Below, piece after piece: positions 7,549-11,706 of a stretch of 11,706 bases of DNA (the stretch's first letter is position 1; each line of letters starts with the position of its first letter). The stretch is from Chloroflexota bacterium (GTDB lineage: Bacteria > Chloroflexota > Dehalococcoidia > UBA1127 > JACQUN01). Position numbers and translations under genes: made by a program. The notes below the pieces were generated by a model. The model saw nothing but the letters and a program-made list of their open reading frames with translations, did no database searches and was not told the origin of the DNA. The stretch covers positions 1-11,706 of the forward strand of contig JACQUN010000124.1 in assembly GCA_016210285.1 (NCBI GenBank). The letters run 5' to 3'.

Positions 7549-7552
7549 AGGG
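7526..7552. promoter_or_regulatory. Palindrome over the promoter spacer, possible operator
   Basis: CCCTTGCCTG (7526-7535), six-base centre GGCCGG, then CAGGCAAAGGG (7542-7552) pairs over 10 bp with one bulged A. It begins directly next to the -10 box and covers the spacer and -35 of the synthetase promoter, where a dimeric repressor such as a TetR-type acyl-CoA sensor would block polymerase. No regulator gene is in the window, so the protein is unknown. A terminator is less likely because no T-tract follows on either strand. Confidence 0.4.
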
Positions 7553-7648
7553 TGTCTTCCAGAATGGGTAGCCAGAGCAAACAGCTTGTTTGGTAGACAG
7601 AGGCCCCGAGCCAGCGTCGTCAAACCCCTTCTCTTGTCTAGGAGCAGC
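7553..7648. other. Non-coding gap downstream of the methyltransferase gene
   Basis: No gene is visible. A perfect small hairpin, CAAACA (7578-7583), loop GCT, TGTTTG (7587-7592), lies about 57 nt past the methyltransferase stop. No T-run follows on the minus strand, so it is at most a weak terminator or mRNA-end structure. Confidence 0.3.
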
Positions 7649-8419
7649 TTACTTTGGACAGCCGATGAGGTAAGTGATGGACCCAGGGAAACGCTCCTGC
7701 CCGATCTCCCATACATAGTCGTTGGAAGGAAGCCCGTCCACAATCTCCTTGAGTTCACGGACGGAGTAGAGGCGGAGACCCGAGGCGAATGCATCCCATA
7801 GGAAAAAGAACGGCACGAGGGGGATGAGGTAAGTCCAGAGCAACCTGCTCCACCGGAAGGGGCGTACAAAAGGCGTCACGAGTAACACCCCAAGGGGATT
7901 ATTTATGAGCAGCATTGATAGCGGCGGAGGCGTTCTCACGCTGAAGTCAAAGATCCCGATAGGGCGTCGCTGTTGCACGGCGTCCTGGAGGATGCGCCGC
8001 ACCAGGTCGGGCGGGAAGTGGTGCAAGGAGAGGAACATGGTCCTGAAGCCGCCAAGGTGAGCTGGAACTGCTGTCGCATCAACAGGTTCCTGGATGAAGT
8101 CAATCCCACCGTTCGTGCGCTCCTTGGCGTGCTTGAAGGCACTCAGGTTGGGGAACTTGTCCGTGAGGGTGATGCGGACACCGAGGCCAGACTTGACCAG
8201 CTCTTTGTGTATGGCTACGACGGGGCCAGCCCCTCCAGAGCCCAGATCTAGGATCTCCCGGCTTCCTGTTCGCAAGAGGGCATCCTTCAGTCTAGGCACG
8301 ATGGGTTTGTAGACCTTGCCAATCTCCCACCCGAAGCGCAGCAGGTCAGTCCCCCCATCGCGGATGGATTCCGGGAACCAACCCAGATCCTCAAATTCAA
8401 AGAGTTGGACTCGCCGCAT
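7649..8419 (-). CDS. Class I SAM-dependent methyltransferase with hydrophobic C-terminal part
   Basis: The 256-residue protein has SAM-binding motif I ILDLGSGGAGP (56-66), an acidic strand end ITLTDKFPN (D87), and FLSLHHFPPDLV (129-140) in the place of motif IV to post-motif. Two hydrophobic stretches (about 170-185 and 193-212, the latter with LIPLVPFFFLWD) are followed by SGLRLYSVRELKEIV. This suggests contact with a membrane or a hydrophobic substrate. The substrate is not identifiable. The open frame runs 82 codons further upstream, but that part only mirrors the enoyl-CoA hydratase gene. ATG 8417-8419 is chosen because recognisable sequence starts there and GGAGAG lies 9 nt before it. 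GC is near 55% (132 of 240 bases in four lines I counted), against about 75% in the neighbouring hydratase (90 of 120), pointing to recent acquisition. Confidence 0.8.
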   Translation of the reverse strand: MRRVQLFEFEDLGWFPESIRDGGTDLLRFGWEIGKVYKPIVPRLKDALLRTGSREILDLGSGGAGPVVAIHKELVKSGLGVRITLTDKFPNLSAFKHAKERTNGGIDFIQEPVDATAVPAHLGGFRTMFLSLHHFPPDLVRRILQDAVQQRRPIGIFDFSVRTPPPLSMLLINNPLGVLLVTPFVRPFRWSRLLWTYLIPLVPFFFLWDAFASGLRLYSVRELKEIVDGLPSNDYVWEIGQERFPGSITYLIGCPK

Positions 8420-8459
8420 CAAGAAGTCTCTCCAATTCTCTCTGCGATTATGGCTGGTG

Positions 8460-9197
8460 CTACCCCTGCAGAAGGCACTGCGCTGCCCGCAGTGCCAGGC
8501 GCTCCTCCATCCCCAGGGCCTGGGGCAGAGGCAGGTCCATCCCCAGCCGAACCGCCTCCTTCGCCAGGCCCAGGACAACCGGTTCGCGCTGAACGAACAA
8601 GCGGGCCAGGGACTCTGCCTCCGCCAGCAGGCGCTCCCGCGGCACGACCCGCTGCACCAGACCAAGCTGCAACGCCTCGGCGGCCCCTACCCGGCGGTTG
8701 GTGAGGAGCATTTCCAGGGCCCGTGGGATGCCGATGGTTCGGGGCAGCGTCTGGGTGCCCCCGGCGGCGGGGATCATCCCCAGGGCCACCTCCGGCAGGC
8801 CGAACTGGGCGTCCTCCGAGGCGATGCGCAGGTCGCAGAGGAGCGCCATCTCCACGCCGGAGCCCAGGACGAAGCCGTGGGCGGCGCAGATGAAGGGCTT
8901 CGGGATGCCGAGCCACAGCTCCCATACTGCCCGCTCGAAGCGAACCTGGCGGGCAACCACCTGCGACGGGGCGGTGCCGAACTCCGTCAGGTCAGCCCCG
9001 GCGCAGAGCCCTCGCTCACCAGCCCCCCGCAGGATGGCGACCTTCACCTCCGGGTCGTCCCGCGCCGCCACCAGGGCCTGCCACATTTCGTCGCGCATCT
9101 GCATGTTGTAGGCGTTGATGACCCTGGGCCGGTTGAGGACGATATGGGCAACCCCGTCCGCCTTCTGGAACAGGATGGTCTCAAAGGGCTGCAGCAC
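8460..9197 (-). CDS. Enoyl-CoA hydratase/isomerase (crotonase family)
   Basis: This is a crotonase-fold enzyme that would hydrate a 2-enoyl-CoA. From GTG 9195-9197 it has 245 residues. The oxyanion-hole segment GLCAGADLTEF is intact. Both catalytic acids are present: Glu in GSGVEMALLCD (about 116) and Glu in QFGLPEVALG (about 136), followed by IPAAGGTQTLPR. The GTG is preferred to longer starts because AAGGGG lies 7 nt before it and the PHP gene ends only 4 nt upstream; a longer version would read back into that gene. It ends at LALRAAQCLLQG, missing the roughly 20-25 residue C-terminal segment (T.D..EGIRSFLERR.P-type) that the crotonase two genes upstream retains. The methyltransferase gene starts 40 nt downstream. 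Confidence 0.9.
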   Translation of the reverse strand: MLQPFETILFQKADGVAHIVLNRPRVINAYNMQMRDEMWQALVAARDDPEVKVAILRGAGERGLCAGADLTEFGTAPSQVVARQVRFERAVWELWLGIPKPFICAAHGFVLGSGVEMALLCDLRIASEDAQFGLPEVALGMIPAAGGTQTLPRTIGIPRALEMLLTNRRVGAAEALQLGLVQRVVPRERLLAEAESLARLFVQREPVVLGLAKEAVRLGMDLPLPQALGMEERLALRAAQCLLQG

Positions 9198-9201
9198 CGA
9201 C

Positions 9202-9750
9202 CTACCCCTTGAGCCCTGGCTGCCCCCTGGCGAGCAGCTCTTCCATATCCACCTCCGTGTAGGCTTTGCCGATGTCCTCCAGCCGGTGGGCATCGCTCAC
9301 CGAGAAGAGGAGGAGGTTGTGTCTGCGTGCGACCTCCAGGACCTCCTCCCTGTTGATGTGCCAGTTGTGGCCCAGGTTGCTCACCTCGATGGCATGGACG
9401 CCGTTGACAACGATTTGTCGCAAGGGATGCCCCGGGTGGCAGTAGCAACGGAAAACCCGCTCCCCAGGCAGAAACAGCTCCGCCACCTGGTACTCGTCGT
9501 TGCGGCCTGGGCCCACACGGACCTCAATCTCCCAGCCGGGGATGACCAGGATCTGGCCCGGGAACTCGCGGTCCACCAGCTCTGCAAAGGCGAAGGCGAA
9601 CTCCTTGTTGCGGTGGTCCGTGACGGCGATGCCGTCTATCCCCATGCGCTTCACCTGGGCGATGACCTGGCGGGCCATCTCAGGGGTGGGCGGCCCGAAA
9701 CCGAAGGCCTCCCAGACGTGGGTGTGCAGGTCCAGCTTCACCTTCACCAA
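9202..9750 (-). CDS. PHP-domain metal-dependent hydrolase (phosphoesterase-like)
   Basis: The 182-residue protein has the PHP metal-ligand set in order: DLHTH (H9, H11), TDH (D45, H46), PGWE (E74), CHPGH (H105, H108), NLGHNWH (H128, H131) and SDAH (D153, H155). PHP proteins hydrolyse phosphoesters such as histidinol phosphate or nucleic-acid ends using a two- or three-metal centre; the substrate here is unknown. It is a stand-alone PHP domain, shorter than HisK or polymerase versions. The start is TTG 9748-9750, six bases after GAGGAG; the next codon is GTG and is nearly as likely. It is sandwiched between two crotonase genes (10 nt and 4 nt gaps), so it must be co-transcribed with them, which hints at a role linked to CoA-ester metabolism but does not prove one. 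Confidence 0.85.
   Translation of the reverse strand: MVKVKLDLHTHVWEAFGFGPPTPEMARQVIAQVKRMGIDGIAVTDHRNKEFAFAFAELVDREFPGQILVIPGWEIEVRVGPGRNDEYQVAELFLPGERVFRCYCHPGHPLRQIVVNGVHAIEVSNLGHNWHINREEVLEVARRHNLLLFSVSDAHRLEDIGKAYTEVDMEELLARGQPGLKG
9205..9210 (-). promoter_or_regulatory. Ribosome binding site supporting the GTG start of the enoyl-CoA hydratase
   Basis: AAGGGG on the minus strand, 7 nt before GTG 9195-9197 and overlapping the last codons of the PHP gene. It decides the start in favour of the GTG. Confidence 0.6.
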
Positions 9751-9760
9751 TGGCTGCTCC

Positions 9761-10546
9761 TCACTCCCCGCGGTACTTGGGCTCCCGGCGTTCCAGGAAG
9801 GAGCGGATGCCCTCTGCCCGGTCCACGGTGGTTTGCAGGAGGATGTTCAGGTCAGCCTCCAGCCGGAGCCCCTGCTCCAGGGCCATGTCCATCCCCTGCC
9901 ACACCGTCTCCTTGGCGTAGCGGGCGGCGATGGGGCCGTAGCTGGCGATGCGCCCCCCCAGCTCCCGCGCCTTCGCCAGGAGCTCACCGTGGGGCACCAC
10001 CTGGTGCACCAGGCCCATGGAGAGGGCCTCTCGGGCGTCCACCTCCCGGCCCGTGAGGAGCATGTCCAGGGCCCACGCCCGGCCGGTGATGCGGGGGAGC
10101 CGCTGGGTTCCGCCGTCCCAGGGGAGAAGGCCGTGGGCGAGATGCGGCAGGGAGAATCGCCCCAGGGGAGAGGCCAGGCGAAGGTCGCAGGCCAGAGCCA
10201 GCTCCATCCCCATGCCGAGGGCGGGGCCGTTGATGGCGGCGATGAAAGGCTTCTCTACTGAGGCAACCGCTGCGGCTCCCCGGAGGTTTTGCAGCCGTTG
10301 GCTCAGCTCCGCCGGGCTGGCGCCCCCCTCAAGCAGCTCCGGCGGTGGGAAAGGACCGGCGCTGAAGGCAGCGCCCGCCCCAGTCAGAAGCACCACCCGT
10401 ACCCGGTCGTCCTGGTTGAGGGCAGGGCACACCGCTGCCAGTTCTGCGGCCATCTCCGAGTCAACCCCGTTATCCGCCTGGGGGCGGTGCAGGGTTATGA
10501 GGGCCAGCGGGCCTTCCCGCTCCAGGCGAAGCGTCTGGTACACCAT
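9761..10546 (-). CDS. Crotonase-family protein lacking the second catalytic glutamate
   Basis: From ATG 10544-10546 this has 261 residues, a full-length crotonase ending in ERREPKYRGE. The first catalytic Glu is present in ALGMGMELALACD (about 115). The second position, normally FGxPE, reads FSLPHLAHG, so His replaces Glu (about 135). The oxyanion segment is also altered, AGPFPPPELL in place of AGADxxE. Such changes are found in crotonases that are isomerases, hydrolases, decarboxylases or thioesterases rather than hydratases, so simple enoyl-CoA hydration is doubtful. A GTG seven codons upstream (10565-10567) is an alternative start but has no Shine-Dalgarno; the ATG has only a weak GGGTGACG. 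It is the first gene of its operon, with a TTGACA promoter about 95 nt upstream. Confidence 0.88.
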   Translation of the reverse strand: MVYQTLRLEREGPLALITLHRPQADNGVDSEMAAELAAVCPALNQDDRVRVVLLTGAGAAFSAGPFPPPELLEGGASPAELSQRLQNLRGAAAVASVEKPFIAAINGPALGMGMELALACDLRLASPLGRFSLPHLAHGLLPWDGGTQRLPRITGRAWALDMLLTGREVDAREALSMGLVHQVVPHGELLAKARELGGRIASYGPIAARYAKETVWQGMDMALEQGLRLEADLNILLQTTVDRAEGIRSFLERREPKYRGE

Positions 10547-10639
10547 CGTCACCCGAGTTACCCGCACAGCTTCATGGTGGTTCTATCCCAGTGGTGGCCG
10601 CTTTTCGTTCCGCCGTGGCCGTGGGGCCGCGACGTGCCT

Positions 10640-10669
10640 AATATTCCCATGCGCCCTCCATCCTGTCAA
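10640..10669 (-). promoter_or_regulatory. Predicted promoter of the crotonase/PHP/methyltransferase operon
   Basis: Minus strand: perfect -35 TTGACA (10664-10669), 18-nt spacer, -10 AATATT (10640-10645, 4 of 6). TATTAG two bases on is an alternative -10. A leader of about 87 nt would precede the ATG. Confidence 0.5.
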
Positions 10670-10740
10670 GGAAGGGTGCTGCTCCACCTCCCGGATGCCC
10701 CTCGGCCTTGCACAGAAGGGGTCGAGCAGCGGCTTTGTCT

Positions 10741-10799
10741 CTCGAAGCAAAGCGGAGAGTCTCCAGTCTCCTTGGGTGCTTCACGGGGCTCAGGATGAC
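10741..10799. repeat. Degenerate copy of a dispersed intergenic repeat
   Basis: CTCGAAGCAAAGCGGAGAGT...GTCTCC...GCTTCACGGGGCTCAGGATGAC resembles the TGTCATCCTGAGC...GAAGC...GTCTC type of repeat seen at 5673-5816, but the arms are eroded: TTTGTCTC on the left against GGATGACTTTG on the right. A short internal duplication, GTCTCCAGTCTCC, is visible. It sits between the two divergent promoters. The surrounding bases 10670-10740 and 10800-10895 hold no gene or other structure I can support. Confidence 0.4.
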
Positions 10800-10895
10800 T
10801 TTGCTGCAAGACCGATGCGCCTCCTTCCTCTCCCGATGTTCGCCGCGGTTAGCTTGCGCCTCCTGTTGTGACGAAAAGCGTGCCGGAGACTCGCC

Positions 10896-10925
10896 TTGAC
10901 CCCCTTGATTGGCGCTCCCTATAAT
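10896..10925 (+). promoter_or_regulatory. Predicted sigma70 promoter of pheS
   Basis: -35 TTGACC (10896-10901, 5 of 6), 18-nt spacer, -10 TATAAT (10920-10925, perfect). It lies 49 nt before the GTG start. The leader would be about 42 nt, too short for a T-box or a leader-peptide attenuator. Confidence 0.75.
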
Positions 10926-10938
10926 GGGTGCCAGCCCC

Positions 10939-10966
10939 AGGGCCCGCCGCCCTCGCCGCAAAGGAG
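10939..10966 (+). promoter_or_regulatory. pheS leader: small hairpin and Shine-Dalgarno
   Basis: AGGGC (10939-10943) pairs with GCCCT (10949-10953) around a CCGCC loop. AAGGAG (10961-10966) follows, 8 nt before GTG 10975. The Shine-Dalgarno confirms the GTG start; the hairpin leaves it free. Confidence 0.6.
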
Positions 10967-10974
10967 AGATTCCT

Positions 10975-11706
10975 GTGACCACCGCCGGAGCTTCGCTGGT
11001 TCAGGAGCTTCAAGCCATCCGAGAGCAAGCCCTTCAGGAGTTGGATGCTGCCTCCTCCCCCCAGGCCGTAGAGGAGTGGCGCGTCGCCTACCTGGGCCGC
11101 AAGGGCCGCCTGAGCCTGGCCCTGCGCTCTGTTGCCACGCTGCCAGTTGAGGAGCGGCGCACCGCCGGGAGCCTGGGAAACGAGCTGAAGCAGCTCCTGG
11201 AGGAGCGCCTGGCCGGGCGGCAGCAGGCCCTTCGAGAGCAGGAGCTGGCCAGGGCCGCCCGTGAGCGCCTGGACGTGACCCTGCCGGGCCGCCCTGTGAC
11301 CCTGGGGCGGCTTCACCCCACGACGCAGATCGTGCGGGAGATATGCGCCGCCTTCGTCTCTCTGGGCTTCCAGGTGGTGGAGGGCCCCGAGGTGGAGTGG
11401 GACCGCTACAACTTTGAGATGCTGAACATCCCCAAGGACCACCCGGCGCGTGACATGTGGAACACCCTGTGGATTGACTACGTGGACGAGAAGGGGGAGC
11501 GCCCCATGCTCCTGCGGACCCACACCTCGCCGATGCAGGCGCGGGTGATGGAGCGTATGAAGCCCCCCGTGCGGGTGGTGGTGCCGGGGAAGTGCTACCG
11601 CTACGAGGCCACGGACGCCACCCACGAGTGGCACTTCTTCCAGATTGAGGGCCTGGCGGTGGACGAGGGCATCACCTTCGCCGACCTGAAGGGGACCCTC
11701 TATGAG
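10975..11706 (+). CDS. pheS: Phenylalanine-tRNA ligase alpha subunit, N-terminal 244 codons (cut by window end)
   Basis: PheS is the catalytic subunit of the alpha2beta2 enzyme that charges tRNA-Phe. The visible part starts with the N-terminal helical tRNA-binding region (about 1-90, rich in Leu, Glu and Arg, with YLGRKGRLS near 39-47). The class II core follows: HPTTQIVREI, motif 1 region GFQVVEGPEVEWDRYNFEML, then RTHTSPMQARVM and the motif 2 region KCYRYEATDATHEWHFFQIE. The frame is open to the last base; motif 3 and the C-terminus, about 100 residues, lie outside. GTG at 10975 is set by AAGGAG 8 nt before it. It is divergent from the crotonase operon; pheT would be expected next. Alone on the plus strand, it is a housekeeping gene marking the edge of the catabolic cluster. 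Confidence 0.96.
   Translation, partial: MTTAGASLVQELQAIREQALQELDAASSPQAVEEWRVAYLGRKGRLSLALRSVATLPVEERRTAGSLGNELKQLLEERLAGRQQALREQELARAARERLDVTLPGRPVTLGRLHPTTQIVREICAAFVSLGFQVVEGPEVEWDRYNFEMLNIPKDHPARDMWNTLWIDYVDEKGERPMLLRTHTSPMQARVMERMKPPVRVVVPGKCYRYEATDATHEWHFFQIEGLAVDEGITFADLKGTLYE

Noticed and set aside
6117..7571. 484-codon plus-strand open frame opposite the acyl-CoA synthetase
   Set aside because: It is the mirror of a clearly conserved gene in GC-rich DNA; its product (rich in Gly, His, Leu) has no recognisable domain and it has no ribosome binding site.
8420..8665. Extra 82 N-terminal codons of the methyltransferase frame
   Set aside because: They overlap the enoyl-CoA hydratase, are Trp/Arg/Cys-rich shadow sequence, and the recognisable methyltransferase starts at the internal ATG.
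9198..9293. Longer N-terminus for the enoyl-CoA hydratase
   Set aside because: It would read into the end of the PHP gene; the GTG at 9195-9197 has a Shine-Dalgarno and gives the normal crotonase start.
10926..10974. T-box or Phe-codon attenuator ahead of pheS
   Set aside because: The predicted leader is about 42 nt, with no T-box sequence, no run of Phe codons and only one small hairpin.
10849..11634. 261-codon minus-strand open frame opposite pheS
   Set aside because: pheS with its promoter and Shine-Dalgarno explains the region; the antisense product is compositionally biased and unrecognisable.
1..11706. CRISPR array, tRNA or rRNA genes, phage or toxin-antitoxin genes
   Set aside because: No regularly spaced repeats, tRNA-like or rRNA-like sequence, integrase or small paired genes were seen in the window.

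Overview
The window is GC-rich bacterial chromosome with dense, mostly minus-strand genes, short or overlapping gene junctions, ordinary Shine-Dalgarno sites and sigma70-like promoters. TGA terminates several genes normally, so the genetic code is the standard one. The gene types (a CoA-ester catabolic cluster, a MoxR-type AAA+/VWA pair, pheS) and a dispersed CCTGAGCGAAGGGTCTC-type repeat suggest an uncultured Chloroflexota, perhaps Dehalococcoidia. This is inferred from remembered family resemblance and was not tested.

Region 1 (about 35-5496, minus strand) is one compact operon read from right to left: dephospho-CoA kinase (coaE), a MoxR/NorQ-like AAA+ ATPase, a NUDIX hydrolase of the CoA-diphosphatase type, and a very large VWA-domain protein of the NorD/CbbO kind. 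Adjacent genes overlap by 14 nt, are 36 nt apart, and overlap by 34 nt. A consensus -10 box (TATAAT) lies 14 nt ahead of coaE. The VWA gene stops at a TGA, but its frame stays open for 27 more codons that look like the natural end of the protein.

Region 2 (about 5497-5855) is non-coding. It holds a MITE-like repeat with inverted ends and a hairpin that probably terminates the next gene.

Region 3 (5856-7552, minus) is a single acyl-CoA synthetase gene with its own promoter. A near-perfect palindrome covers the -35/-10 spacer of that promoter.

Region 4 (7649-10669, minus) is a second operon: a crotonase-fold protein lacking one catalytic Glu, a PHP-domain metal-dependent hydrolase, an ordinary enoyl-CoA hydratase, and a SAM-dependent methyltransferase of clearly lower GC. 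Gaps are 10, 4 and 40 nt. Together with the synthetase this looks like CoA-ester (fatty or aromatic acid) catabolism. The substrate cannot be read from the sequence.

Region 5 (10547-11706): a divergent intergenic region with a degenerate repeat copy, then a strong plus-strand promoter and the first 244 codons of pheS, cut by the window edge. Bases 1-34 hold nothing recognisable.
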